19,584 nucleotides of DNA from Anaerolineae bacterium (GTDB taxonomy: Bacteria; Chloroflexota; Anaerolineae; UBA1429): the NCBI GenBank assembly GCA_016928125.1, contig JAFGLK010000159.1, forward strand, positions 1 to 19,584. The letters are read 5' to 3'. A program made the translations under genes and the position numbers. Shown here piece by piece: positions 1 to 6,879 of this stretch; the stretch's first letter is position 1, and the number at the start of each line of letters is the position of its first letter. The notes under the pieces were generated by a model. The model saw nothing but the letters and a program-made list of their open reading frames with translations, was not told the origin of the DNA and searched no databases.

Positions 1-90
1 ATTCTGATCATGCCCATGATTCTGATCATGCCCATGATTCTGATCATGCCCATGATTCTGATCATGCCCATGATTCTGATCATGCCCGTC
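1..90. repeat. 18-bp tandem repeat, five copies
   Basis: Four perfect copies of an 18-base unit (attctgatcatgcccatg) are followed by a fifth that differs at two of its last three bases. The array begins at or before the left edge of the window, so the true copy number is unknown. Because the unit is 18 bases long, reading frames are kept through the array. In the frame beginning at base 3 it encodes the hexapeptide S-D-H-A-H-D repeated. Across each unit junction the bases CATGAT-TCTG-ATCATG form a 6-bp inverted repeat with a 4-base loop. The near-perfect identity of the copies points to recent expansion. Confidence 0.97.
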
Positions 91-101
91 ATACACACTA
101 G
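3..101 (+). CDS. 3' end of an upstream gene with a His/Asp-rich repeat tail (partial)
   Basis: The frame starting at base 3 is open from the window edge to a TAG at 99-101 and gives about 32 residues. They are four S-D-H-A-H-D repeats and then an Arg/His-rich end (SDHARHTH). Tails rich in His and Asp are common at the ends of metal-handling proteins such as nickel, zinc or cobalt chaperones, so metal binding is the natural guess. The stop lies 23 bases before the next start, with that gene's Shine-Dalgarno in the gap, which is a typical operon junction. Two other frames are also open: frame 1 gives a hydrophobic I-L-I-M-P-M repeat ending at 144, and the minus strand gives H-G-H-D-Q-N repeats. 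The call therefore depends on the choice of frame. The body of the protein lies outside the window and its family cannot be named. Confidence 0.45.
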   Translation, partial: SDHAHDSDHAHDSDHAHDSDHAHDSDHARHTH

Positions 102-124
102 ACTAGCGCAGGAGGTGCCTGCTC

Positions 125-2281
125 ATGCAATCGATTACTGTTGATCTGCCGCGTTTCGCCCCTATGCACGGCTGGACCAATCGTCTGCTCCGCGTAGACC
201 TCTCCGGCGGGCGCGTCTGGGCCCAAGAGACCGCCCCCATGGTGCCCGACTTTATTGGGGCCCGGGGCTTGGCAGCCAAGATCCTGTGGGACGAATATCC
301 CGAGCCCGTGGATGCCTTCGACCCGCGTAACCCGCTGATGATCATCCCTGGCGCCCTCACCGGCATCCGCTCGCCCTACTCGGGCCGCACCAATGTGCTC
401 GCCTTCAGCCCACAGGCCCACCCCTATACCTGGTTCAGCCGCGCCAGCATGGGGGCCTACTTTGGCGATGAACTCAAGCGCGCGGGCTATGACGGGATCA
501 TCGTCACCGGTGCCAGCGACGGGCCGGTGCGCATCCTGATCCAGGACGACCGTGTCAGCATCCTCTCGGCACAGGATCTGTGGGGGCTCGACATGATCGA
601 GACCCAGGAGATCATTGCGGACGGGATCCAGGCCAGTAGCGCTGGCCGCCGGCGTATCCGCACGGTCACGATCGGTCCGGCAGGAGAGAACCTCTCGCGC
701 ATCGCCACCATCCAGACCGACACCACCTCCGTCGCTGGCCAGGGCGGCTTTGGCGCGGTGATGGGCTCGAAGAAGCTCAAGGCCATCACCGTCATGGGCA
801 GCAGCCAGCCCACCGTCGCGGATCCCGAACGCCTGGACGCGCTCTTCCGCGCCGTGGGCCAGGAGGTCCGCGGGGTTAGGGGCCGCTGGAACCGCGTGAA
901 CGCGATCAACGAGCAACTCCAGAAGGAGGGCGGCGGCAAGGCCCGCATCACCCCTTGCACCGCCTACTGCCCCAGCCCCTGCCGTCTTGAGGTGGAGGGC
1001 GCGCAGGGCTGCGCCTTTGACCGCAAATGGTCGGGTGGCATGGCCTGCGTCAGCGGCATCTTCGGCGGCTTTGGCGGCCGTGGCCGTGGCAACTGGCTCT
1101 ACGACTGGGACTTTGGCTTCCGCGGCGGCTTTGAGCTCAACATGTACGCCAACCGCCTGGGCATCAATCACTGGGAGATCCTGGTGGGCATGGTGCCCTG
1201 GCTGCGCATGTGCACCCGTGAGGGTCTGCTCGAGGAGATCAATGGCCGCCCGGTCGACTGGCACTCGCTGCCTTTCTGGATTCAGATGCTGCGCGACATC
1301 GCCTACCGCGACGGGATGGGTGACGCTCTCGCCGAGGGCACTGTGCGCGCCGCCTCGCTGCTCGATCTCGGCCAGGACCTTTGGCAGCGCTATTACAGCG
1401 GCTGGGGATTCTCCGGCCATTGGGACGGGCACGCCGCCTTTGTGAACAATATCATCTACCCCTTCTGGATCGCTGCGGCCATCCACTGGGCCATGGACAC
1501 CCGTGACCCGGCCTCCAGCACGCATGGCTACATCCAGAATGTGATGTACTGGGGCCCCCTCGGATTCTTCCGGCGTGGCGACACACCCATGACCTGGGAT
1601 CACATGCGCGGCATCGCCCAGCGCGTCTATGGCGACTCGGCCGCTCTCGATCCCCTGAGCGGCTATGAAGGCAAGGAAATCCCCACCGCCTATCATGCCA
1701 AGCGGTCGATCATGAAGGACGCACTGCCCACCGATGATCAGGTCTTTCCGCTGATCTACAGCCACAATACCGAGGACCGCTTCTGCCGCATCGGCGAGCC
1801 GGGCGGCCCGATCGGCGTCATCGAGGGCCCCGACGTGGACGCCCATCTCTTCTCAGCCGGCACCGGCATCGCATGGGACACCGCTGAGTTCATGCAGGCC
1901 GCCGAGCGCGTGCTCAACCTGGAGCGCGCCAACACCATCCGGCACTGGGGCCGCACTCGCGCGACGGATGAGCGTGTGTTGCCCTCTTTCGAGTACGAGG
2001 AGAACTGGGTCAACCCGGAGATCGGCGAGCGCAAGGCGCTGGAGCGGGACAAGTTCGACCCCGTCATGGACGCGTATCTCCGTCGCCTCGGCTGGGATGT
2101 GGCCTCTGGCTGGCCCACTGAGAGCAAGCTGCGCAGCCTCGGTCTGGACGAAGTCTACGCCGCCATGGTCGCCGGGGCGCGCGCCGCGCAGGCCCGCCTA
2201 CCCGAGCTCCCGCCCGTGCCGCCCGTCAAGGACTTGCACCAGTACGATGAGGATCGCCAGAAGGAACGAGTCGAGGCATAA
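125..2281 (+). CDS. Tungsten-dependent aldehyde:ferredoxin oxidoreductase family protein, BamB-like (718 aa)
   Basis: This belongs to the AOR family, enzymes that carry a tungstopterin and one [4Fe-4S] cluster and interconvert aldehydes and acids, or reduce aromatic CoA esters in BamB. The start is set by GGAGGT at 111-116, eight bases before ATG. The N-terminal domain opens with a GWTNRLLRVDLSGG block. It continues through the SGRTN region near residue 100 to the family block AGQGGFGAVMGSKKLKAI at 204-221. Cluster cysteines are C278, C282 and C286, spaced Cx3Cx3C, whereas archaeal AOR has Cx2Cx3C. The first pterin-binding DxxGLD-type motif reads NRLGINHWE (343-351). The second, normally DxxGLC, reads DALPTD (532-537), so Asp537 stands where the fourth cluster cysteine is expected. 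No signal peptide is seen, so it should be cytoplasmic. The length, above the roughly 600 aa of archaeal AOR, and the motif changes suggest a BamB-like subgroup. The substrate is unknown. Confidence 0.88.
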   Translation: MQSITVDLPRFAPMHGWTNRLLRVDLSGGRVWAQETAPMVPDFIGARGLAAKILWDEYPEPVDAFDPRNPLMIIPGALTGIRSPYSGRTNVLAFSPQAHPYTWFSRASMGAYFGDELKRAGYDGIIVTGASDGPVRILIQDDRVSILSAQDLWGLDMIETQEIIADGIQASSAGRRRIRTVTIGPAGENLSRIATIQTDTTSVAGQGGFGAVMGSKKLKAITVMGSSQPTVADPERLDALFRAVGQEVRGVRGRWNRVNAINEQLQKEGGGKARITPCTAYCPSPCRLEVEGAQGCAFDRKWSGGMACVSGIFGGFGGRGRGNWLYDWDFGFRGGFELNMYANRLGINHWEILVGMVPWLRMCTREGLLEEINGRPVDWHSLPFWIQMLRDIAYRDGMGDALAEGTVRAASLLDLGQDLWQRYYSGWGFSGHWDGHAAFVNNIIYPFWIAAAIHWAMDTRDPASSTHGYIQNVMYWGPLGFFRRGDTPMTWDHMRGIAQRVYGDSAALDPLSGYEGKEIPTAYHAKRSIMKDALPTDDQVFPLIYSHNTEDRFCRIGEPGGPIGVIEGPDVDAHLFSAGTGIAWDTAEFMQAAERVLNLERANTIRHWGRTRATDERVLPSFEYEENWVNPEIGERKALERDKFDPVMDAYLRRLGWDVASGWPTESKLRSLGLDEVYAAMVAGARAAQARLPELPPVPPVKDLHQYDEDRQKERVEA

Positions 2282-2298
2282 GGGGGGACGCCTTGTCA

Positions 2299-3531
2299 AT
2301 GACTGTGGAAGAAGCGCAGCCGGGCCCGCTGGATGGCCTGCTAGTCCTCGACATGACCCAGGCCCTGGCTGGTCCCTATCTGGGCATGCTCCTGGGCGAT
2401 TTGGGCGCCAATGTGATCAAGATCGAAAGGCCGGGCAGCGGCGACCAGGCTCGTGGCTGGGGGCCGCCCTTTGCGGGCGCCGGCGCCGACGGTCCGGGCG
2501 AAAGCTCCTACTTTATGTCAATCAACCGGAACAAGCGCAGCCTCACCTGCAACCTCAAGTCGGCCAACGGGCGAGAGGTGCTGCGGCGCCTTCTCCTCCA
2601 GGCCGATGTGCTCATCACCAACGAGCGGCGCCAAGCGACGCGCCAGGCCATGGGCTTCGACTATGCTTCCGCCAAAGAGCTTAACCCGAGGATCGTCTAC
2701 TGCTCTATCACGGGCTTTGGCATGACTGGGCCGTATGCTGAGAAGGCCGGCTATGACATCATTGCCCAAGCCATGGCTGGGCTGATGCCCCTGACCGGCG
2801 CTGAGGACAGCCCGCCCATGCGCTATCCCGCCTCCATCGCGGACATGGCCACCACGCTATACGGCCTTGGCTCGGTGCTGGCCGCTCTCTACGCCCGCGA
2901 TACCCGCCCCGAGAGGCGCGGCCAGTTCATCGACCTCTCCCTGGTCGAATCGCAGGCCTGGTGGTCTGTGATCCACGCCGCGGCCTACTTTATGAGCGGT
3001 GAGGCGCCTCCCAAGCTAGGCAACGACCATCCCTCCATTGTGCCCTATGGCGCCTTCAGGGCACAGGACGGCTATCTGATCATTGGGGGCGGCAGCGAAC
3101 CCCTGTGGCGCAGCCTCTGCGCCGTGCTGGGCATGGAGGACGTGCGCGATGATCCGCACTATGCCATCAACCGAGAGCGCGTCATCCGGCGTGACGAGGT
3201 GCGCCTCCTGATCGAGAATCGTCTGGCGAACGCCCCCGTGGCCGAGTGGGTCGAGCGCCTCGAGGCGGTGGGCGTGCCGGCTGGCCCGATCTACAGCGTG
3301 CCTGAGATGCTCGCCGACGAGCACATGCACGCCCGCGGCTTTGTCGTCGAGCAAGCCCACCCGGTCGCGGGTACGCTGCGCACACTGCGCTCGCCGTTGC
3401 GTCTGTCGGAGACCTCCCCAAACCTCCGCCTGCCGCCGCCACTCCTGGGCCAGCACACGGACGAGATCCTGGCCGAGCTAGGCTATTCGCAGATGGAGAT
3501 CGAAGCCTTGCGCCGCGACGGCGCCGTATAG
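2299..3531 (+). CDS. Class III CoA-transferase, CaiB/BaiF family (410 aa)
   Basis: Family III CoA-transferases move CoA from a donor thioester to a carboxylic acid through an aspartyl-CoA intermediate. The N-terminus has the family block PLDGLLVLDMTQALAGPY, then LGDLGANVIKIERPGSGD and the SINRNKRSLTCNLKS segment. SITGFGMTGPY and GYDIIAQAMAGLM follow. Asp182 in SIADMATTLYG corresponds to the catalytic Asp (Asp169 of formyl-CoA transferase). The length is normal for the family. A TTG at 2293, two codons upstream, is an alternative start. The G-run at 2282-2287 is 5 bases from the TTG and 11 from the ATG, so the start is not settled. It begins about 17 bases after the AOR stop and is surely co-transcribed with it. 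The pairing suggests that one enzyme activates an acid whose thioester or aldehyde form the other handles. The specificity cannot be read from sequence. Confidence 0.93.
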   Translation: MTVEEAQPGPLDGLLVLDMTQALAGPYLGMLLGDLGANVIKIERPGSGDQARGWGPPFAGAGADGPGESSYFMSINRNKRSLTCNLKSANGREVLRRLLLQADVLITNERRQATRQAMGFDYASAKELNPRIVYCSITGFGMTGPYAEKAGYDIIAQAMAGLMPLTGAEDSPPMRYPASIADMATTLYGLGSVLAALYARDTRPERRGQFIDLSLVESQAWWSVIHAAAYFMSGEAPPKLGNDHPSIVPYGAFRAQDGYLIIGGGSEPLWRSLCAVLGMEDVRDDPHYAINRERVIRRDEVRLLIENRLANAPVAEWVERLEAVGVPAGPIYSVPEMLADEHMHARGFVVEQAHPVAGTLRTLRSPLRLSETSPNLRLPPPLLGQHTDEILAELGYSQMEIEALRRDGAV

Positions 3532-3550
3532 GGTGGAGAGGGGAGGGGTC

Positions 3551-3967
3551 ATGGCCTCATCTGGGCAGAGAATCCGGCGCATCCTCATCCTGGTCCTGCT
3601 CCTCCTCAATGTAGTGCTTGTGGTGCTGCCCTGGGCCGTCCGGCGCCTCTCGCGCGCCGCCTACGGGTTGGGTTACAGCGCCGAGACCGGCCTCACCCGC
3701 TATCTCGTACAGGTGCACACCCAGGGCCTTGAGCCATATGAGGTGCTCACGCCGCGTCCTTTTGCAGGGCGCTTTACCACCATGGCCATGCAGGAAGCGC
3801 GCGCGCCAGAGAGCGCCCGGCTCGACCTCCAGCCTTACCAGGGCGCCCTGGTCGTCATCGAAGGGCGAGACGCCGGCGGCTGGGTCTACTCGGCTGCCGT
3901 TGTGCAGCGCATCGATCAGCCTCTGCTGGCCCTGGCGCTGCAATACGCCTGGCTGCTGAGCCCGTAG
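3551..3967 (+). CDS. Small single-pass membrane protein, function unknown (138 aa)
   Basis: I do not recognise this protein. It has a basic N-terminus (SGQRIRR) followed by one strongly hydrophobic helix at about residues 10-28, rich in Leu, Val and Ile. About 110 residues follow that look like a soluble beta-rich domain. By the positive-inside rule the soluble part would lie outside the membrane. The helix has no lipobox or clear signal-peptidase site, so it looks like an anchor. A GTG at 3533 is in frame, but the codons from there to the ATG at 3551 are themselves the purine-rich ribosome-binding stretch (GGAGAGGGGAGGGG). ATG 3551 is therefore preferred. It starts 19 bases after the CoA-transferase stop and appears to be the last gene of the AOR operon. 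Confidence 0.72.
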   Translation: MASSGQRIRRILILVLLLLNVVLVVLPWAVRRLSRAAYGLGYSAETGLTRYLVQVHTQGLEPYEVLTPRPFAGRFTTMAMQEARAPESARLDLQPYQGALVVIEGRDAGGWVYSAAVVQRIDQPLLALALQYAWLLSP

Positions 3968-4242
3968 CCCCCTTGCGGCTTGTCCCATGTCCCAGGGAAT
4001 GGCCCGCCGGCGGCTGCTATCTGGCCTACGGCCCAATCGCCTCTGCACTGTCGTGACGGGGCCTCTTGGGCACACATAGGTTGCGCACGATCTGAGACGT
4101 CGTGATGGGGCTCGCCGCGTCTCGCCTGCTCGGCCGCTGCCTCCTTCCGCCGGGCAATCCTGACCACGCGAACAACCTGTCGCTACACGGGGCTAGAAGT
4201 CTGAGACCCAGATAGCAGGCCAACACGAGATGGTGAACATTC
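3968..4242. other. Gene-free interval with a spaced 11-bp inverted repeat
   Basis: These 275 bases separate the AOR operon from the glycoside hydrolase gene. I see no convincing gene. Open frames on the minus strand here lack family features and start signals. An exact 11-bp inverted repeat, CTGCTATCTGG at 4014-4024 and CCAGATAGCAG at 4208-4218, brackets 183 bases. No flanking target duplication is visible. No T-run terminator and no well-formed promoter were found. Confidence 0.55.
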
Positions 4243-6033
4243 ATGAACGAGCACGAGGCCCATGTCTCTAGTGCCTTGACCCTTGAATCGCTGCCTGCTG
4301 CGGATTATGCGTTCAGCGGGCTCCTCGGCGATCGGCTGCAAGCCAACCTCGAGCAGTGGCTCCTGGTCGCTCCCCTGGCCAACCCCGCCATGCTCGACAT
4401 GTTCCGCGACCGCGATCGGTCGCCGCGTCGCGACCTGGTACCCTGGGCCGGTGAGTTTGCCGGCAAGTATCTCACCTCGGCCGTCCTCGCGTGGCGCCTG
4501 GATCGCGATGAGCGCCTGGGCGAGCATCTGGCGCGCTTTGTCGCGGAGCTGATCGCCGTCCAGGACGACGACGGCTACCTGGGCCCGTTCCCCCGCGCCG
4601 CGCGTTACGTGGGGCGCACGCTCACCGGCGAGCACGCCCTCTGGGATCTCTGGGGCCACTATCACTGTATGCTTGGGTTGCTGCTTTGGCACCGCGAGAC
4701 CGGTGACCAGGCCGCGCTGGGCGCCTGCCTGCGCGCCGCCGATGCCATCTGCGACCGCTTTCTCGGGCGCGATCCGCTCTTGCGCGCAGGCGCCGAGGAG
4801 ATGAACATGGCCATCGCCCACACCCTGGGCGAGCTCTATCTGGAGACCGGCCAGCCTCGCTATCTCGCGCTCCTTCGCCAGGTGGAGGCTGAATGGCAGA
4901 TCCCACCCGCCGGCGACTATGTGCGGCAAGCTCTGGCGGGCGTCCCGTTTTGGCGCATGCCCAAGCCGCGCTGGGAGAGCCTGCACGACATCCAGGCGAT
5001 TCTGTCCCTCTATCGCATCACTGGCGAGGCGCACTACCGCGAGGCCTTTGAGGCCATTTGGCGCTCGATCCGCGACGGCGACCGGCACAACAGCGGTGGC
5101 TTTTCCTCCGGCGAGCGCGCCACCGGCAACCCGTACGACCCCGGCGCCATTGAGACCTGCTGCACCGTGGCCTGGATGGCGCTCTCCGTGGACATGCTGC
5201 GCCTTTCGGGCGACTCGGCCGTGGCGGATGAGCTGGAGCTGTCCACCCTCAACGCAGCGCTTGGCGCCCAATCGCCCTCCGGGCGCTGGTGGACCTACAA
5301 CACCCCCATGGACGGCGTGCGGCGCGCCTCGGCCCACGATATCGTCTTTCAGGCCCGCGAGGGGAGCCCCGAGCTCAACTGCTGCTCGGTGAACGGGCCG
5401 CGCACACTGGGGATGCTCTCCGAGTGGGCCATCATGCGCCATCCAGAGGGCCCTGTGCTGAACTACTACGGTCCGTGTGCCTTGGCTCTGAAGACGCCCG
5501 CGGGTCAGGGCTTGCGCCTTCTCCAGGACACGACCTACCCCCGCGAGGGGCACATCCGACTCACCCTCAAGCTCGCCCACGCCGAGCGTTTCGCGCTGCG
5601 CTTGCGCATGCCTGCCTGGTCGCGTAGCAGCGCCGTCCGGCTCAACAGCCAACCGGTGGCCGGCGTGGAGGCCGGGGCTTACCTGCGCCTGGAGCGCGAG
5701 TGGACCGACGGCGACACAGTGGAACTCGATTTCGATATGCATCTGCGGCAATGGATCGGAGAGCGGGAGGCCCAGGGAAAGGTCTCGCTCTATCGCGGGC
5801 CGCTGCTGCTGGCCTATGACCGGCGGTTCAATCGAGTCGATCCCGATGGGTTAGTCGCGGTGAACGCCGAGAGCCTCAGCGAGGTGGTCCCCTGGGAGGG
5901 GCCCGCTCCGGCGCCCTGGCTCCTGCTGCGCGTGACGTCCGCCGACCCCCGAGAGCCACTTTTCCTGTGTGACTTTTGCACGGCTGGGGCCACCGGCGCG
6001 CCCTATCGCACCTGGCTGCCCCACGGGGGCTGA
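4243..6033 (+). CDS. Glycoside hydrolase family 127-type protein (beta-L-arabinofuranosidase-like, DUF1680; 596 aa)
   Basis: GH127 enzymes remove beta-L-arabinofuranose with a zinc-bound cysteine nucleophile. The signature residues of Bifidobacterium HypBA1 (E338, C340, C417, C418) have clear counterparts here. E304 and C306 lie in ETCCT, and C380 and C381 lie in LNCCSVNGPR, so the zinc site and nucleophile (C380) look intact. The all-alpha barrel core contains WAGEFAGKYLTSAV near residue 68 and DGYLGPFP near 108, as in the family. The last 150 residues look like the beta-sandwich region. There is no signal peptide, so it acts inside the cell, probably on imported oligosaccharides. At 596 aa it is slightly shorter than HypBA1 (658 aa). 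The start has only a weak purine-rich stretch upstream. Related families such as GH146 share this fold and site, so substrate is inferred only at the level of the clan. Confidence 0.9.
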   Translation: MNEHEAHVSSALTLESLPAADYAFSGLLGDRLQANLEQWLLVAPLANPAMLDMFRDRDRSPRRDLVPWAGEFAGKYLTSAVLAWRLDRDERLGEHLARFVAELIAVQDDDGYLGPFPRAARYVGRTLTGEHALWDLWGHYHCMLGLLLWHRETGDQAALGACLRAADAICDRFLGRDPLLRAGAEEMNMAIAHTLGELYLETGQPRYLALLRQVEAEWQIPPAGDYVRQALAGVPFWRMPKPRWESLHDIQAILSLYRITGEAHYREAFEAIWRSIRDGDRHNSGGFSSGERATGNPYDPGAIETCCTVAWMALSVDMLRLSGDSAVADELELSTLNAALGAQSPSGRWWTYNTPMDGVRRASAHDIVFQAREGSPELNCCSVNGPRTLGMLSEWAIMRHPEGPVLNYYGPCALALKTPAGQGLRLLQDTTYPREGHIRLTLKLAHAERFALRLRMPAWSRSSAVRLNSQPVAGVEAGAYLRLEREWTDGDTVELDFDMHLRQWIGEREAQGKVSLYRGPLLLAYDRRFNRVDPDGLVAVNAESLSEVVPWEGPAPAPWLLLRVTSADPREPLFLCDFCTAGATGAPYRTWLPHGG

Positions 6034-6044
6034 GCACGCGCGGG

Positions 6045-6725
6045 CTAGCTCGCGTCGCGGGTCGTCTCAAACACCAGGCACCCAAAGCGCTCCGGCGTGT
6101 GATAGTTGATGCGCCCCGGCGACGACCAGGCGCTGTACTCGTCGCCATCCTCGCCCCGATCGATGCGATACAGGTTGAGATGCCACACGTCGCCCACCTC
6201 CGGCGGGACGTGGGGCGCCGTGAGGAAATCCGCCATCGGGATCGCCATCTCCACCGTCCAAGAGCGATCGGCGCTTTCGCGTCGGCTCGGGTCGCCGTCC
6301 ACGCTCACCGCGGTGAGCAACCCCTCGCTGTTCCAGTCCCAGAGCCCCTTGCGGTGCGTACCATTGTTGAGCATGAACAGATCGAGCACCGCGTTCAGCG
6401 GACTGACCTCGATCTCCACATAGCCCCGGTCGTCCCGATCCGCGTCCACAAAGACCTCGACCACCTCCTGGTTGTAGATATCCTGATCCCGTTCGGTGGT
6501 GATGCCCCAGATGTCTCGATCCTGACAGAGGAAACTGACATAGAGATAGTCGTCGTCCCACAGCAGCCTGGCGATCGTCTCCTGACGCGGCCCTGCGCCC
6601 GAATCGGCCAACAGCAGCGACACCGCCTGCGCATCGGCCCAAGCCGCCTCGTCCAGCCGTCCATCGATCACGATCGGGCCGGCGGCTCGATAGCAATGGT
6701 ACACGGGGCGTTCATAGCGGGTCAT
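6045..6725 (-). CDS. CBM9-like carbohydrate-binding protein (226 aa)
   Basis: The sequence has the features of the carbohydrate-binding family 9-like beta-sandwich. These are IVIDGRLDEAAW at 18-29, a LLWDDDYLYVSFLCQD strand pair at 54-69, EVVEVFVDADRD at 87-98, and WTVEMAIPMADF at 156-167 before WHLNLYRIDR. It appears to be a stand-alone module with no catalytic domain and no signal peptide. The start at 6725 is set by AGGAGGG (6732-6738, read on the minus strand) six bases upstream. A TTG at 6794 extends the frame but lies in the predicted -35 box, so it is rejected. The gene converges on the GH127 gene with only 11 bases between stops. It may handle the same sugars, but this is inference. 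Confidence 0.82.
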   Translation of the reverse strand: MTRYERPVYHCYRAAGPIVIDGRLDEAAWADAQAVSLLLADSGAGPRQETIARLLWDDDYLYVSFLCQDRDIWGITTERDQDIYNQEVVEVFVDADRDDRGYVEIEVSPLNAVLDLFMLNNGTHRKGLWDWNSEGLLTAVSVDGDPSRRESADRSWTVEMAIPMADFLTAPHVPPEVGDVWHLNLYRIDRGEDGDEYSAWSSPGRINYHTPERFGCLVFETTRDAS

Positions 6726-6731
6726 GGCCTG

Positions 6732-6738
6732 CCCTCCT
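6732..6738 (-). promoter_or_regulatory. Ribosome-binding site that fixes the CBM9-like gene start
   Basis: AGGAGGG on the minus strand lies six bases before the ATG at 6723-6725. It is a near-perfect Shine-Dalgarno and excludes the longer reading from TTG 6794. Confidence 0.85.
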
Positions 6739-6765
6739 GATCTTCGGATTGCCTGCTTGGGCGCC

Positions 6766-6794
6766 ACTCTACATCCCGCGCATGAATATGTCAA
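6766..6794 (-). promoter_or_regulatory. Predicted sigma-70 type promoter for the CBM9-like gene
   Basis: On the minus strand TTGACA (6789-6794) matches the -35 consensus at all six positions. A 17-base spacer follows, then TAGAGT (6766-6771), which matches the -10 consensus at four of six. Transcription would start near 6759 and give a leader of about 34 bases with the Shine-Dalgarno in it. Confidence 0.7.
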
Positions 6795-6823
6795 TGATCG
6801 TCGACCACAACGCGCATTCGCAG

Positions 6824-6852
6824 TTGACGACTATCCACAGTGGGCGTAAGCT
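6824..6852 (+). promoter_or_regulatory. Predicted promoter for the flavodoxin/ferredoxin gene
   Basis: TTGACG (6824-6829) is separated by 17 bases from TAAGCT (6847-6852). The -35 matches five of six consensus bases and the -10 only three. The position, about 28 bases before the start codon, fits. It is divergent from the promoter at 6766-6794, with 29 bases between the two -35 boxes. Confidence 0.4.
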
Positions 6853-6879
6853 TTCATCCATGCCAACCTGGAGAGCAGC

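Noticed and set aside
1..90. The tandem array as a CRISPR array
   Set aside because: The units are directly adjacent with no variable spacers and only 18 bases long.
98..1846. A 582-codon open frame on the minus strand, opposite the AOR-like gene
   Set aside because: It is a side effect of high GC and strong third-position bias in the real gene. Its product is low-complexity, rich in Ala, Gly, His and Asp, and has no family motifs, whereas the plus strand gives a clear AOR protein.
4183..5751. A 522-codon open frame on the minus strand, opposite the GH127-type gene
   Set aside because: Same cause: no recognisable domain and no ribosome site, while the plus strand carries an intact zinc-cysteine active site.
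6726..6794. N-terminal extension of the CBM9-like protein from TTG 6794
   Set aside because: The TTG is part of a perfect -35 box, the extension contains the -10 and the Shine-Dalgarno, and its residues look unlike the family.
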